Notes under the pieces: generated by a model
What the model saw: the letters and a program-made list of their open reading frames with translations, nothing else
Databases searched by the model: none
Told to the model about the DNA's origin: nothing
From: Methyloversatilis universalis FAM5
GTDB lineage: Bacteria; Pseudomonadota; Gammaproteobacteria; Burkholderiales; Rhodocyclaceae
DNA: 64,000 nucleotides
NCBI RefSeq assembly: GCF_000214035.2
Contig: NZ_AFHG01000036.1
Span: forward strand, 1 to 64,000
Reading direction: 5' to 3'
Part shown: positions 1-9,225 of the stretch, piece after piece
How positions within the stretch are numbered: position 1 is the stretch's first letter
Layout: each line of letters opens with the position of its first letter
Made by a program: the position numbers and the translations under genes

Positions 1-514
1 CGCGGTTCTCCCACGGCTTGCGCTCGCCACCTTCGGCGCGCGGCGGACGGCCTTCGCGGTCGGGGCGGGGTGACCACTCCCGTTTTTCGCCAGCGGCACG
101 CGGCGGGCGATCGCCGAAACCACCGCCCGATTCGCTGCGGGCCGGGCGTTCACGGTTCTCCCACGGCTTGCGCTCGCCACCTTCGGCGCGCGGCGGACGG
201 CCTTCGCGGTCGGGCCGAGGTGTCCACTCCCGTTTTTCGCCAGCCGCACGCGGCGGACGGTCGCCAAAGTCCTTTTTCGGCGGGCGATCACCAAACGCCT
301 TCTTCGCCGGCCGTTCGCCTTCAGGGCGGGCTGCGCCCGGCTTGCGTGCGGGGGCCGGTTTCGAAGGGGGCGCGACCTGAGTGGTGTTGCGGCTCAGCGT
401 GCGCGATTTGGCGGTGCTGTTGCGCACCGGCTTGCGCGCAGGGTCGCGTCCGGTGTTCGAGCTGTCGTCGGATTTGCGGGGCAAACCCAGTTTGGTACGG
501 GTGGTCATCGGCAT
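1..514 (-). CDS. N-terminal part of a repeat-rich basic protein (gene runs off the left edge)
   Basis: An open frame reads leftward from an ATG at 514 to the window edge with no stop. The visible 171 residues begin MPMTTRTKLGLPRKSDD and are rich in Arg, Lys, Pro and Gly, with no folded domain visible. Residues from about 80 onward contain two near-identical 50-residue units with the phrases FGDRPPRAAGEKREW, PRPDREGRPPRAEGGERK and PWENRERPARSES. Extensions like this often precede the catalytic domain of betaproteobacterial rRNA pseudouridine synthases or SpoU-type RNA methyltransferases; that link is inference because the catalytic part lies outside. It is divergent from htpG. A second ATG at 508 is possible. 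Confidence 0.7.
   Translation of the reverse strand, partial: MPMTTRTKLGLPRKSDDSSNTGRDPARKPVRNSTAKSRTLSRNTTQVAPPSKPAPARKPGAARPEGERPAKKAFGDRPPKKDFGDRPPRAAGEKREWTPRPDREGRPPRAEGGERKPWENRERPARSESGGGFGDRPPRAAGEKREWSPRPDREGRPPRAEGGERKPWENR
3..270. repeat. Two tandem copies of a 150-bp coding repeat
   Basis: The sequence starting CGGTTCTCCCACGGCTTGCG at position 3 recurs at 153. The two copies are almost identical for about 100 bp and then diverge. The unit length of 150 bp equals 50 codons, so copy-number change would keep the frame of the leftward gene. More copies may exist beyond the left edge. Confidence 0.85.
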
Positions 515-549
515 GAAAACTTTCTGTGGACCCGACAGCATAGCGGGGT

Positions 550-578
550 CTTGAAATGCCGGGGGGAAGTCTCCATCT
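550..578 (+). promoter_or_regulatory. Heat-shock (sigma-32 type) promoter of htpG
   Basis: CTTGAAA at 550-556 is followed by 14 nt and CTCCATCT at 571-578. The known sigma-32 consensus is CTTGAAA, 11-16 nt, CCCCATNT, so only one position of the -10 differs. The predicted transcript start is about 585, giving a leader near 40 nt before the htpG ATG. The match to a heat-shock gene makes chance unlikely. Confidence 0.82.
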
Positions 579-624
579 CCCGCGGTTGTCATTCTTTCCA
601 ACCCACACCCTGCACGGAGCCGTC

Positions 625-2535
625 ATGTCCGAAACCGCGACCGCCCAGACCATGAATTTCCAGGCCGAGGTGAAGCAGCTGCTGCACCTGATGATCCATT
701 CGCTCTACAGCAATCGCGACATCTTCCTGCGCGAGCTGGTGAGCAACGCGTCGGACGCCTGCGACAAGCTGCGTTTCGAGGCCATCGCCGACCCGGCGCT
801 GTTCGAGTCGGACAGCGAACTGAAGATCCGCGTGAGCTATGACAAGACCGCGCGCACCATCACCATCGCCGACAACGGCATCGGCATGTCGCGCGACGAG
901 GCGATCAGCCATCTGGGCACCATCGCCCGCAGCGGCACCAAGGAATTCTTCTCCAGCCTGACCGGCGACCAGAAGAAGGACGCCAACCTGATCGGCCAGT
1001 TCGGCGTCGGCTTCTACTCCGCTTTCATCGTCGCCGACACGGTGACCGTGAATACCCGGCGCGCCGGCCTGCCGGCCGACCAGGGCGTGCGCTGGTCGTG
1101 CTCGATGAGCGGCGACACCGCCGGCGAGTACTCGGTGGAACCCATCACCAAGGCCGACCGCGGCACCGAAATAGTGCTGCATCTGCGCGAGGACCAGGAC
1201 GAACTGCTGTCCGGCTTCAAGCTGCGTTCCATCATCCGCGAGTACTCCGACCACATCCTGCAGCCGGTGGTGATGAAGAAGGAAGAGTGGAAGGACGGCG
1301 GGCAAGTCGTGACTGACGAGGACGAAACGGTGAACCAGGCCAGCGCGCTGTGGACCCGTTCGAAGTCGGACATCAGCGACGAGCAGTACGCCGAGTTCTA
1401 CAAGCACGTCGCCCACGACTTCCAGGACCCGCTGGCCTGGAGCCATGCCCGTGTCGAAGGCCGTCACGAATATACCCAGCTGCTCTACGTGCCGTCGCGC
1501 GCGCCGTTCGACATGTGGGAGCGCAACGCCAGGCACGGCCTGAAGCTCTACGTGCGCCGCGTGTTCATCATGGACGACGCCGAGAAGCTGCTGCCGGCCT
1601 ATCTGCGCTTCGTGCGCGGCGTGGTCGATTCGGCCGATCTGCCGCTCAACGTGTCGCGGGAAATCCTGCAGGAAAGCCGCGACGTCGACACCATCCGTTC
1701 CGGCTGCACGAAGAAGGTGCTGTCGCTGCTGGAAGACCTGGCCGAGAACCAGAAGGATAAGTTCACCACCTTCTGGAAGGAATTCGGCCGTGTTTTCAAG
1801 GAAGGCGTCGGCGAAGACCAGGCGAACCGCGACAAGGTGGCCGGTCTGCTTCGCTTCGCATCCACTCATCTGGACACCGAAGAACAGTCGGTGTCGCTGG
1901 CCGACTACATCGGCCGCATGAAGGAAGGGCAGGACAAGATCTATTACGTCACCGCCGAAACCTTCAAGGCCGCGAAGAACAGCCCGCATCTGGAAGTGTT
2001 CCGCAAGAAGGGCATCGAGGTGCTGCTGCTGTCCGACCGGGTCGACGAATGGGTGGTCGGCAACCTGACCGAATTCGAAGGCAAGCCGCTGGTGTCGGTG
2101 GCCAAGGGCGGCCTCGACCTGGGCGCGCTGGAAGACGAAGAGGAGAAGAAGGCGCTGGAGCGCGACGAGGGCGAATTCAAGCCGCTGGTCGACAAGCTCA
2201 AGGCCAGCCTCTTAGACAGGGTGAAGGAGGTGCGCATCACGCACCGGCTGACCGAATCGCCGGCCTGCCTGGTGAGCGACGAATTCGACATCGGCGGCAA
2301 TCTCGCGCGCATCCTGAAGTCCGCCGGTCAGGAAGCACCTCTGGCCAAGCCCATCCTTGAAATCAATCCGCAGCATCCGGTGGTGCAGCGGCTGCGCGGC
2401 GAAGAAGCGCATTTCGACGACTGGGCCGGCGTGCTGTTCGACCAGGCCCTGCTGGCGGAAGGTGGTGCGCTGGAAGATCCGGCCAGCTTCGTGCGCCGGA
2501 TGAACCAGCTCATGCTGGCCATGTCCGGCAACTGA
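625..2535 (+). CDS. htpG: Molecular chaperone HtpG (bacterial Hsp90)
   Basis: The 636-residue protein is full length for HtpG (about 620-640 in proteobacteria). It is a cytoplasmic ATP-dependent dimeric chaperone that remodels client proteins with DnaK. The N-terminal GHKL ATPase motifs are clear: [15 protein letters not shown] near residues 37-50, DNGIGMS near 88, and the lid/G2 region around [11 protein letters not shown] and [11 protein letters not shown]. The middle domain has the conserved [14 protein letters not shown] stretch. I place the start at ATG 625, with GGAG at 616-619 five bases upstream, rather than the in-frame ATG at 556, which would fall inside the promoter. Regulation by sigma-32 is supported by the promoter at 550-578. 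Confidence 0.97.
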   Translation: MSETATAQTMNFQAEVKQLLHLMIHSLYSNRDIFLRELVSNASDACDKLRFEAIADPALFESDSELKIRVSYDKTARTITIADNGIGMSRDEAISHLGTIARSGTKEFFSSLTGDQKKDANLIGQFGVGFYSAFIVADTVTVNTRRAGLPADQGVRWSCSMSGDTAGEYSVEPITKADRGTEIVLHLREDQDELLSGFKLRSIIREYSDHILQPVVMKKEEWKDGGQVVTDEDETVNQASALWTRSKSDISDEQYAEFYKHVAHDFQDPLAWSHARVEGRHEYTQLLYVPSRAPFDMWERNARHGLKLYVRRVFIMDDAEKLLPAYLRFVRGVVDSADLPLNVSREILQESRDVDTIRSGCTKKVLSLLEDLAENQKDKFTTFWKEFGRVFKEGVGEDQANRDKVAGLLRFASTHLDTEEQSVSLADYIGRMKEGQDKIYYVTAETFKAAKNSPHLEVFRKKGIEVLLLSDRVDEWVVGNLTEFEGKPLVSVAKGGLDLGALEDEEEKKALERDEGEFKPLVDKLKASLLDRVKEVRITHRLTESPACLVSDEFDIGGNLARILKSAGQEAPLAKPILEINPQHPVVQRLRGEEAHFDDWAGVLFDQALLAEGGALEDPASFVRRMNQLMLAMSGN

Positions 2536-2623
2536 GCCCGGTCGCGACGCTGGATCAGAGCCGGTCGCTTCATTGCGGCGGGGCGCCGCCCCGACAGGAA
2601 TCTGCGCAGACCGCGACCGGTTC

Positions 2624-2655
2624 CGTGGGAGCGGCGCCTTCGCCGCGATGCGACC
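2624..2655 (+). repeat. REP-like palindromic element downstream of htpG
   Basis: GTGGGAGCGGCGCCTTCGCC opens a unit that forms a GCGGCG/CGCCGC stem (2631-2636 with 2641-2646) around a CCTT loop. It resembles the GTGGGAGCGGC-type repetitive extragenic palindromes known from Pseudomonas and other proteobacteria. I found only one copy here, so the family assignment rests on resemblance. It may act in mRNA 3' stability of htpG. The rest of 2536-2746 shows no gene. Confidence 0.5.
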
Positions 2656-2746
2656 TCCGATCCGGCCGTGCTCGCCGACAGACCGCCGCATTCCGTAACG
2701 CGGCTTGTGAGAACATCGGTGCCGTTTCCACCACGGCGCCTTTTTC

Positions 2747-3667
2747 ATGTCCGTTGCTGCCGCCGCACCTTCCCTGAGCCTGAAGGTGCGCATGACGCGT
2801 CCCGGCTTCCTGACCATCACCGCGGTCGCCGTGCTGATCGGCGTAGCGACTGCCGCGCACGACGGCCACTTCGAGCCGCTGCGCGCCGCGGTGTCGGTGC
2901 TGCTGGCCATACTGGCCCACGCGGCCGCCAATGTCCTCAATGATTACCACGACGCGCTGAACGGCGCGGATGCCGCCAACCGGACCGCGATTTCGCCATT
3001 CACCGGCGGTTCGCGCCTGATCCAGAACGGTGAGGTGAGCGTGCGCGACACCGGTCGTCTGGCCACGGCGCTGCTGGCTGTCGTGGTACCGGCCGGCATC
3101 GCGCTGGCAGCGTTCAGCGGTCCCGGACTCCTCGTCATCGGTCTAGCCGGCCTGCTGCTGGGCTGGGCCTATTCGGCGCCGCCGCTGGCGCTGATGAAGC
3201 GCGGGCTGGGCGAACTGACCGTGGGTGCGTCGTGGAGCCTGCTGGTGATCGGCGGCGACTATGTGCAGCGCGCCGGATTTTCCGCGCTGCCGCTGGCCGC
3301 CTCGCTGAGTCTGGCCCTGCTGGTGGCTGACATCCTGCTGATCAACGGTTTTCCGGACGCCGTGTCCGATGCGTCGGTCGGCAAGCGCACGCTGGTGGTG
3401 CGCCTGGGCCATCGAACCGCGGCGTGGCTGTATGTCTGGGTGGCGCTGGCGGCCTACGCGGTATTGATCGGAGCGGTCGTGGCCGGCCTGCTGCCAGCGG
3501 GAACGCTTGCCGGCCTGCTGTCTCTGCCGCTGTCATGGCGGGCAGCGCGATCGCTGCGGGCGGCCGGAGGCGATGTTGCGCATCTGCCAGGGCCCATAAG
3601 GCTGTCGGTCCTGAGCGCGACCTTGCATGGCCTTTTACTGGCAGCGGGTCTGCTGGCGGGCGGATAG
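2747..3667 (+). CDS. UbiA-family membrane prenyltransferase (MenA-like)
   Basis: This 306-residue polytopic protein belongs to the UbiA superfamily, which transfers polyprenyl chains to aromatic acceptors in quinone or related lipid synthesis. The first Asp-rich site is NVLNDYHDALNGAD (NDxxD at 65-69), and a second acidic motif, FPDAVSDASVGKRTLV, lies near residue 205. About eight hydrophobic segments are visible. The TGGSR stretch after the first motif is closer to MenA (dihydroxynaphthoate) enzymes than to UbiA proper. No other quinone gene is nearby, so the acceptor is unknown. No clear ribosome-binding site precedes the ATG. It is convergent with the crp-like gene, with only four bases between them. 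Confidence 0.8.
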   Translation: MSVAAAAPSLSLKVRMTRPGFLTITAVAVLIGVATAAHDGHFEPLRAAVSVLLAILAHAAANVLNDYHDALNGADAANRTAISPFTGGSRLIQNGEVSVRDTGRLATALLAVVVPAGIALAAFSGPGLLVIGLAGLLLGWAYSAPPLALMKRGLGELTVGASWSLLVIGGDYVQRAGFSALPLAASLSLALLVADILLINGFPDAVSDASVGKRTLVVRLGHRTAAWLYVWVALAAYAVLIGAVVAGLLPAGTLAGLLSLPLSWRAARSLRAAGGDVAHLPGPIRLSVLSATLHGLLLAAGLLAGG

Positions 3668-3671
3668 CCCG

Positions 3672-4403
3672 CTAACCCGCGCGTGGGGCGGGGCGCTGGC
3701 CCATCACGCTGTCCCATACCGCATTGTTCGCGAGGTAACAGCTGCAGGACGCGCGCTCCAGCCCCTTCCGGTCGAGCACGGTGATGTTGCCTCGGCGATA
3801 GCTGATCAGCTTCCGGGTCTGTAACGCGGTGGCCGCGTGCGTCACGCCCACGCGACGCACGCCCAGCATGTGCGCAAGGAACTCGTGCGTGAGATGGAAG
3901 TGGGGCGAGTGCGCACGGTCCTGCGTCATCAGCAGCCAGCGCGCGAGGCGAGCTTCAACCACATGAAAGCGCGGGCATGCCGCTGTCTGCGCGAGTTGCG
4001 CCATCGTCACGTACAGGTAGCGACCGAGCGTGCGGCGCAGCGTCGGCGTCGAGTCAAGTACGGCTTTGAAGCGCCTCGCATCCATGCGCAGCGACCGACC
4101 GCCCCCCTGCACCAGGGCATGCAGCGGCGACATGTCGACGCCCAGCATCAGGGTCGCACCCAGCACGCCCTCGTTGCCCACCAGGCCAATCTCGATGCAT
4201 GCCCGTTCATTCACCGGGGTGGTGAGTGAAATGAAGCTGTCGATCGGAAAGTGGACCTGACGGATGCGCTGGCCGGGTTCAGCCAGGATGTCAGAAAGCA
4301 CGAGGTCAACCGTGTCACAGTTTGCCAGCAGTTGAAGCCGCTCGCGGCGCGGCAGCGCGCCGATGAGACCGTTGCCGACGATGGCAGTGGAGTGAGAGGG
4401 CAC
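3672..4403 (-). CDS. Crp/Fnr-family transcriptional regulator (paralogue 1)
   Basis: The 243-residue protein has a cNMP-like beta-roll (about 20-130; VGNEGVLGATLML), a long dimer helix and a C-terminal Crp-type winged helix whose recognition region reads LAHMLGVRRVGVTHAATAL. The phosphate-binding Arg-Ser pair of cAMP receptors is not evident; the region reads MSPLHALVQ, so cAMP is unlikely to be the ligand. It ends with a Cys-rich tail (RASCSCY) also present in the second paralogue at 23013-23729 (RRTCECY). It is divergent from the small-protein genes at 4638. A 14-bp dyad at 4469-4482 lies 66 bp upstream of this gene, compatible with autoregulation. Confidence 0.88.
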   Translation of the reverse strand: MPSHSTAIVGNGLIGALPRRERLQLLANCDTVDLVLSDILAEPGQRIRQVHFPIDSFISLTTPVNERACIEIGLVGNEGVLGATLMLGVDMSPLHALVQGGGRSLRMDARRFKAVLDSTPTLRRTLGRYLYVTMAQLAQTAACPRFHVVEARLARWLLMTQDRAHSPHFHLTHEFLAHMLGVRRVGVTHAATALQTRKLISYRRGNITVLDRKGLERASCSCYLANNAVWDSVMGQRPAPRAG

Positions 4404-4468
4404 GGCGACCTTCCTGGCGTCGGAGTATGCCGACAGTCAAAGCATATGCGTCTCTGAGGGTGCCGTCG

Positions 4469-4482
4469 GGACGGTAGCGCAC
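4469..4482. promoter_or_regulatory. Dyad A, candidate Crp/Fnr-type operator
   Basis: GGACG-GTAG-CGCAC reads on the other strand as GTGCG-CTAC-CGTCC, two mismatches from the dyad GTACG-N4-CGTAC found elsewhere in the island. It lies between the divergent crp-like gene and the glycine-zipper gene, 155 bp before the latter. The rest of 4404-4637 holds a TTGAT half-site-like stretch near 4517 and no gene. Confidence 0.45.
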
Positions 4483-4637
4483 AGACGGGCCGCAGGCGAC
4501 GCTTCAGTCTTTTGATCGGGCGTCATATACGTCCCATGCCAGCAGGCGGTAGCGCTCAAGGGCGTCCCCTCATCTTCCGCACGACGACGGAGCCCGCGGC
4601 TGATCAACATGCATGATCGAACACACGAGGTCACACC

Positions 4638-4874
4638 ATGAAAACACCCAGTCGAAGCACCCGCTGTCATGCCCGGACAGGCATGACAGCGGCACTGCTG
4701 ATCCTGCTCCAGGCCTGCTCGGGCATGTCGGCACAGGACAGGAGCACGGCCATCGGTGCCGGCGCAGGCGCTGTCGGCGGCGCAGTCATGACGGGCGGCA
4801 GTGCTGCCGGCGCGATAGGGGGTGCCGCCGTGGGCGGCATCATCGGACACGAGGTCGGAAAGGACAAGAAGTGA
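4638..4874 (+). CDS. Small glycine-zipper lipoprotein
   Basis: The 78-residue protein has a signal peptide ending in a lipobox-like LLQAC near residue 27 and a glycine-zipper region (AIGAGAGAVGGAV, AAGAIGGAAVGGIIG), a pattern found in outer-membrane or osmotically induced small proteins. The C-terminus is charged (HEVGKDKK). GAGG at 4627-4630 supports the ATG. It is the first gene of a group of small envelope or stress proteins, followed after 67 bp by another lipoprotein. No enzymatic role can be assigned; membrane association or oligomerisation through the zipper is the likely property. Confidence 0.8.
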   Translation: MKTPSRSTRCHARTGMTAALLILLQACSGMSAQDRSTAIGAGAGAVGGAVMTGGSAAGAIGGAAVGGIIGHEVGKDKK

Positions 4875-4941
4875 GCGGCGCGAGTACGACCATGGAGACG
4901 CATCTCCACTGCATGCGCGAGCCCGGAAGGAAAGTCAGATC

Positions 4942-5181
4942 ATGAAAGCGCGTCACGCCATTGCCCTCGCATGGACGCTGGTCACCAGCATGGCGCTGCT
5001 GGCAGGGTGCCAGAAGCAGGACGGACCGGCGGAAACCGCTGGCAGGAAAATTGACGAAGCCGGACAGAAGCTCTCGCGTGATGCGGAGCGGGCCGGCGAC
5101 AAGATCAACGAGGCTGCACGCAATGCCGGCGACCGCATCGACAAGGCGGGCGAGAAGATGCAGGACGCTGGGTCAAGGTAG
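4942..5181 (+). CDS. Small lipoprotein with amphipathic KID/AG repeats
   Basis: The 79-residue protein has a lipoprotein signal ([10 protein letters not shown], Cys near 22) followed by an almost uncharged-to-charged alternating helix with recurring phrases [22 protein letters not shown] and [11 protein letters not shown]. The spacing of roughly 11-15 residues recalls LEA-like or apolipoprotein-like amphipathic helices, which protect membranes or proteins during desiccation or osmotic stress; that role is inference. GGAAGGAAAG at 4925-4934 is a good ribosome-binding site for the ATG at 4942, so the longer in-frame start at 4822 is not used. It is probably co-transcribed with the gene at 4638. 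Confidence 0.78.
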   Translation: MKARHAIALAWTLVTSMALLAGCQKQDGPAETAGRKIDEAGQKLSRDAERAGDKINEAARNAGDRIDKAGEKMQDAGSR

Positions 5182-5492
5182 CCGCCGTGCGTCTGCGAAA
5201 TCTTGCGCCGGCTCCTGACACCGTGCGGCGTCCGTTTGATCGTCTCTGGCGCAAGGTCGTGCCGCTCACGTCGCCGATCGCTCGCCGACCGGACCGTGCG
5301 TTGCGGTACATCGGTACGGTGACGTACAGACGCGTCATCGAGCGCGGCACACGATGGACACACATTCTTACGGATGGACGGCCTGCAAGACGACCGCCCT
5401 TCCGCGTCGTCGATGGTCAGGCGCTGCCTGACCGGGGCCACAGTCTGATCCGGGGAAGTCTGCTCATCGCGTCACCCTGGGAGGAGATCACC
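5182..5492. other. 311-bp intergenic region with one dyad
   Basis: No convincing gene is visible; the frame open from 5187 has no ribosome-binding site and no recognisable protein until the DUF1328 start at 5493. The only clear structure is the perfect dyad at 5314-5327. The DUF1328 promoter is expected here. Confidence 0.6.
5314..5327. promoter_or_regulatory. Dyad B, perfect GTACG-N4-CGTAC palindrome
   Basis: GTACG (5314-5318), GTGA spacer, CGTAC (5323-5327). The two five-base arms are exact inverted repeats with the 5-4-5 spacing typical of Crp/Fnr operators. It lies 165 bp before DUF1328. Related sites occur at 4469, 8551, 18092 and 21301. Confidence 0.55.
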
Positions 5493-5654
5493 ATGCTGAG
5501 ATGGTCTGTCATATTTTTCGTCATCGCCCTCGTCGCCGCAGTGTTCGGATTTGGCGGCATCGCGGCAGGTGCTGCCGATATCGCGAAAATCCTCTTTTTC
5601 GTCTTTCTGATCGTGTTCGGCGTCACCTTGATCATGGGGCTGATCCGACGTTGA
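5493..5654 (+). CDS. DUF1328 small membrane protein (YtjA-like)
   Basis: The 53-residue protein [20 protein letters not shown]... has two hydrophobic helices separated by [15 protein letters not shown] and matches the DUF1328/YtjA family of tiny inner-membrane proteins, whose function is not established. The start is fixed by GGGAGGAG at 5479-5486, six bases before the ATG; the longer frame from 5187 is not translated on this evidence. It is followed after 60 bp by the DUF883-type gene in the same direction and is probably co-transcribed with it. Confidence 0.88.
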   Translation: MLRWSVIFFVIALVAAVFGFGGIAAGAADIAKILFFVFLIVFGVTLIMGLIRR

Positions 5655-5714
5655 ACGCCGTCGTCGAACCCGCCTCGGGCATCGTGCCCCAACCAAGGAC
5701 ATCAAGGAGTCACC

Positions 5715-6008
5715 ATGAACATCGAGACGAATCCGCTGCATTCAGCGCTGGACAGCAAGAAGGACGGCGGCGTGAAGGACTGGCGCATCCAGGAGGCCGC
5801 CAGTGACGGCGCGACGGTACCCGAGCGTGTCGACGCCAGCCTGGACGAAGCGAAAACCCGCTTGCACAATGCAGGCGTTGCGCTGGCCGGCACGACACGG
5901 CGTGTCGCCGATGCGACACAGGGCTATGTGAATGAACATCCGTGGAGAGCGATGGCGCTGGCTGCCGCGGCCGGGCTGCTGGCGGCTCTGCTCATACGGC
6001 GTCACTGA
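5715..6008 (+). CDS. DUF883/ElaB/YqjD-type protein
   Basis: The 97-residue protein has a hydrophilic, helix-forming N-terminal two-thirds (SLDEAKTRLHNAG...) and the family hallmark at its end: GYVNEHPWRAMALAAAAGLL followed by ALLIRRH, a single C-terminal membrane anchor. ElaB/YqjD proteins are inner-membrane, stationary-phase ribosome-associated proteins in E. coli; the same role here is inference. AAGGAG at 5704-5709 supports the start. It stands between DUF1328 and the phosphoketolase, all in one direction. Confidence 0.85.
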   Translation: MNIETNPLHSALDSKKDGGVKDWRIQEAASDGATVPERVDASLDEAKTRLHNAGVALAGTTRRVADATQGYVNEHPWRAMALAAAAGLLAALLIRRH

Positions 6009-6116
6009 GCCATCTCCAATCCATTCGGACGGGTCCGCGCCGCGGCGTTTCGCGAGACACCCGCAAGCGCGGCGCCCGGCGGGGACTCCGGGCTGCCGAC
6101 GACCCGGAGGGTGAGC

Positions 6117-8489
6117 ATGACACTGCCTTCAGCACTGCCCGACCTCGACGAGATGCAAAGGCTGGACGCCTGGTGGCGTGCCGCCAACTACCTGTCGGTC
6201 GGCCAGATCTACCTGCTCGACAACCCGCTTCTGAGGCAGCCGCTGCAGAGGGCGCACATCAAGCCGCGTCTTCTGGGTCACTGGGGGACCACACCCGGCC
6301 TCAACTTCATCTACGCCCATATGAACAGGGCGATCCGGCAGCACGATATCGACATGATCTTCGTCGCCGGGCCAGGTCACGGTGGTCCGGCGGTGGTTGC
6401 CAACACTTGGCTCGAAGGCAGCTACAGCGCCGTCTATCCCGACGTGGCGCAGGACGCGGAGGGCATGCGCCGACTGTTCCGCCAGTTCTCCTTCCCCGGC
6501 GGCATCCCGAGCCACGCCGCACCTGAGACGCCCGGCTCCATTCACGAAGGGGGAGAACTTGGCTATGCGCTGCTGCACGCCTACGGCGCCGTGTTCGACA
6601 ACCCGGACCTGATCGCCTGCTGCGTGGTCGGTGACGGAGAAGCCGAGACCGGGCCGCTGGCCACCTCATGGCACTCCAACAAGTTCCTGAATCCGCGCAC
6701 CGACGGTGCCGTACTGCCGGTGCTGCACCTGAACGGCTACAAGATCGCAAGCCCGACGCTGCTGGCCCGCATCAGTCACGCCGAACTGGAAAGCCTCCTG
6801 ATCGGCTATGGCCACGCGCCCATCTTCGTCGAGGGCGAGGACCCCGCGCTGATGCACGGCCTGATGGCGACAGCGGTCAGCAAGGCGATTGCTGCCATAC
6901 GGGACATTCAGCACAGGGCGCGTCAGGGCACCTATATGAGCCGGCCTCAATGGCCAATGATCGTTCTGCGTTCCCCCAAGGGCTGGACCGGCCCGAAGGA
7001 GGTCGACGGCCTCAAAACAGAAGGCAGCTGGCGCTCTCATCAGGTGCCCTTCGGCGACATGGACAACCTGGAGCATCTGCGTCTTCTCGAGCAGTGGATG
7101 CGGTCTTATCGCCCGGAAGAGCTGTTCGACGCGCATGGCGCCCCCAGACCGGAACTGCTTGCCCTGGCTCCGCATGGCAGGCGCCGCATGGGCGCCAATC
7201 CGCACGCCAACGGCGGCACGCTGCTGCGCGACCTGCGCCTGCCGGACTTCCGCAGCCACGCGATCGATGTGCCAGCGCCGGGCGCGGTGTTGGCGGAGTC
7301 GACGCGGGTGATGGGCGGCTTCCTGCGCGACGTGATGCGCGACAATCCGCACAGCTTCCGCCTGTTCGGTCCGGACGAGACCGCGTCCAACCGGCTGGGG
7401 GCGGTGTTCGAGGTGACCGGCCGCACCTGGATGGCGCAGCGCTTCGATGCCGACGACCATCTGGCGCCCGACGGGCGGGTGATGGAAATGCTGTCGGAGC
7501 ACGCCTGCCAGGGCTGGCTGGAGGGCTATCTGCTGAGCGGACGGCACGGCCTGTTCAGCTGCTATGAAGCCTTCATCCACATCGTCGATTCGATGTTCAA
7601 CCAGCACGCCAAATGGCTCAAGGTGTGTCGCGACATTCCGTGGCGCCGCCCGGTGGCCTCGCTCAACATCCTGCTCACCTCGCATGTATGGCGACAGGAC
7701 CACAACGGCTTCTCGCACCAGGATCCGGGTTTCATCGATCACGTGGTGAACAAGAAGGCGGACATCATCCGCATCTATCTGCCGCCGGACGCCAACACGC
7801 TGCTCTACGTGACCGATACCTGCCTGCGCAGCCGCGACCGGGTGAACGTGATTGTCGCCGGCAAGCATGCGGAACGGCAGTGGCTGTCGATGGACGCCGC
7901 CATCGCTCACGCCGAGGCCGGCATCGGCATGTGGGAGTGGGCGTGCAGCGACAGCACGGGCGAGCCGGACGTGGTGCTCGCGGCTGCCGGTGACGTGCCG
8001 ACGCTGGAAATGCTGGCCGCCATCGACCTGCTGCGCGAACTGGCGCCGACGCTCAAGGTGCGCTTCATCAACGTGATCGACCTGATGACGCTGCAGCCGC
8101 GCGAGGAGCATCCGCACGGTCTGTCGGACGACGAGTTCGTATCGCTGTTCCGGCCCGACGTACCCATCCTGTTCGCCTATCACGGCTACCCCTGGCTCAT
8201 CCACCGCCTGACCTACCGGCGCAGCAACCACGGCAACCTGCATGTGCGTGGCTACAAGGAGGAGGGCACCACGACCACGCCCTTCGACATGGTGGTGCTG
8301 AACATGCTCGACCGCTTCCACCTGGTCATGGACGTCGCCAGCCGTGTGCCGATGCTGCAGCCGCAGGCCGCACACATCAAGCAGCGCATGCGCGACCGTC
8401 TGAATGCCCACCGCCAGTACATCCTCGAGCATGGCGAGGACATGCCGGAGATCCGCAACTGGCAGTGGCCAACACCGCCGCTCGCCTGA
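6117..8489 (+). CDS. xfp: Xylulose-5-phosphate/fructose-6-phosphate phosphoketolase
   Basis: The 790-residue thiamine-diphosphate enzyme splits xylulose 5-phosphate or fructose 6-phosphate with phosphate into acetyl phosphate plus glyceraldehyde 3-phosphate or erythrose 4-phosphate. Signature stretches are [44 protein letters not shown], the ThDP/Mg site [10 protein letters not shown] with the following NKFLNP, and [18 protein letters not shown]. The length is typical. I prefer ATG 6117 over GTG 6111 because GGAGG at 6105-6109 then has a seven-base spacer. No acetate kinase or phosphotransacetylase is adjacent. Its place among stress genes suggests acetyl-phosphate supply under growth arrest, which is inference. 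Confidence 0.93.
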   Translation: MTLPSALPDLDEMQRLDAWWRAANYLSVGQIYLLDNPLLRQPLQRAHIKPRLLGHWGTTPGLNFIYAHMNRAIRQHDIDMIFVAGPGHGGPAVVANTWLEGSYSAVYPDVAQDAEGMRRLFRQFSFPGGIPSHAAPETPGSIHEGGELGYALLHAYGAVFDNPDLIACCVVGDGEAETGPLATSWHSNKFLNPRTDGAVLPVLHLNGYKIASPTLLARISHAELESLLIGYGHAPIFVEGEDPALMHGLMATAVSKAIAAIRDIQHRARQGTYMSRPQWPMIVLRSPKGWTGPKEVDGLKTEGSWRSHQVPFGDMDNLEHLRLLEQWMRSYRPEELFDAHGAPRPELLALAPHGRRRMGANPHANGGTLLRDLRLPDFRSHAIDVPAPGAVLAESTRVMGGFLRDVMRDNPHSFRLFGPDETASNRLGAVFEVTGRTWMAQRFDADDHLAPDGRVMEMLSEHACQGWLEGYLLSGRHGLFSCYEAFIHIVDSMFNQHAKWLKVCRDIPWRRPVASLNILLTSHVWRQDHNGFSHQDPGFIDHVVNKKADIIRIYLPPDANTLLYVTDTCLRSRDRVNVIVAGKHAERQWLSMDAAIAHAEAGIGMWEWACSDSTGEPDVVLAAAGDVPTLEMLAAIDLLRELAPTLKVRFINVIDLMTLQPREEHPHGLSDDEFVSLFRPDVPILFAYHGYPWLIHRLTYRRSNHGNLHVRGYKEEGTTTTPFDMVVLNMLDRFHLVMDVASRVPMLQPQAAHIKQRMRDRLNAHRQYILEHGEDMPEIRNWQWPTPPLA

Positions 8490-8804
8490 TCGTCTGCCAG
8501 CCCGGGTGCGGCCGGGTACAGCGTTCGTCCTCCGCCTGAAAACCTGTTGTGTGCGCTGCCGTACATACCCCGGTGCGGCCGCTCTCTATGCTGTCAATGC
8601 TGTATCGGATTCCTGCGGGTTCCTTACCGCAGAAGGCCTTCATCGATGCCTCCATCGATGACCTTCGCATCGGTTGAACCGGGGTGACCGGATTGCCGGC
8701 ACCTTGCCTTGTGCACGCGCCGCGGCACGCGTGGAGACCGCGGAGACGTCTGTCCGGTGTGCCGTAAGGCCACCGTCCCCATTCCTCATCAGGAGATTTC
8801 CATC
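8490..8804. other. 315-bp intergenic region with dyad C and short direct repeats
   Basis: No gene is visible. It holds dyad C (8551-8564), a TATGCT-like -10 candidate near 8587, and two copies of CATCGATG at 8641-8648 and 8653-8660 spaced 12 bp apart. The promoter of the BON gene should be here. Confidence 0.55.
8551..8564. promoter_or_regulatory. Dyad C, candidate Crp/Fnr-type operator
   Basis: GTGCG-CTGC-CGTAC, one mismatch from the perfect GTACG-N4-CGTAC dyad, 240 bp upstream of the BON-domain gene. Confidence 0.45.
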
Positions 8805-9122
8805 ATGAAACAGCTGGGCAAATACCTCTCTGCAGTCTTCCTTACCGTTGCGCTGGTATCGGCAACCGGTGGTTGCGCATCCACGTCGAAGCAGGAAGGC
8901 ACCGGCGAGTACATCGACGACAGCGTCATTACGACCAAGGTCAAGACGGCCATCCTCAATGACCCGTCGCTGAAGGTGGCCGAGATCAATGTCGAAACCT
9001 TCAAGGGCGTCGTACAGCTGAGCGGATTCGTCAGCTCGCAGGCCATGATGGACAAGGCGGTCGCGGTGACGCGCGCAGTCGGCGGCGTGAAGTCGGTCAA
9101 GAACGACATGCGCGTCAAGTGA
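8805..9122 (+). CDS. BON-domain lipoprotein (OsmY-like)
   Basis: The 105-residue protein has a lipoprotein signal (ALVSATGGC, Cys near 24) and a single BON domain from about residue 38 to the end (DDSVITTKVKTAILND, VQLSGFVSS, GVKSVKNDM). BON domains bind phospholipid or periplasmic partners and are common in osmotic-stress proteins such as OsmY. The start is set by AGGAG at 8791-8795; the longer frame from 8709 lacks a site and would bury the signal peptide. It is followed 103 bp later by the cyclic glucan synthase, itself an osmoadaptation enzyme. Confidence 0.88.
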   Translation: MKQLGKYLSAVFLTVALVSATGGCASTSKQEGTGEYIDDSVITTKVKTAILNDPSLKVAEINVETFKGVVQLSGFVSSQAMMDKAVAVTRAVGGVKSVKNDMRVK

Positions 9123-9225
9123 GTGGTCGCCGACTGCAGCCCGTCGGCACGAAAAGGTTCCGGCCGGTGGCCGGACACACACTTCAGTCCGCACGTGCGG
9201 GCGCTGCTGCGGCCGGCGGAAGGTC

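Noticed and set aside
1-270. CRISPR-like or satellite array at the left edge
   Set aside because: The 150-bp units are coding and in frame, with no spacers.
589-1989. 466-codon open frame opposite htpG
   Set aside because: Antisense shadow with no domain; htpG is certain.
5187-5492. Upstream extension of the DUF1328 frame
   Set aside because: No ribosome-binding site and no family similarity; the DUF1328 start is fixed by GGGAGGAG.
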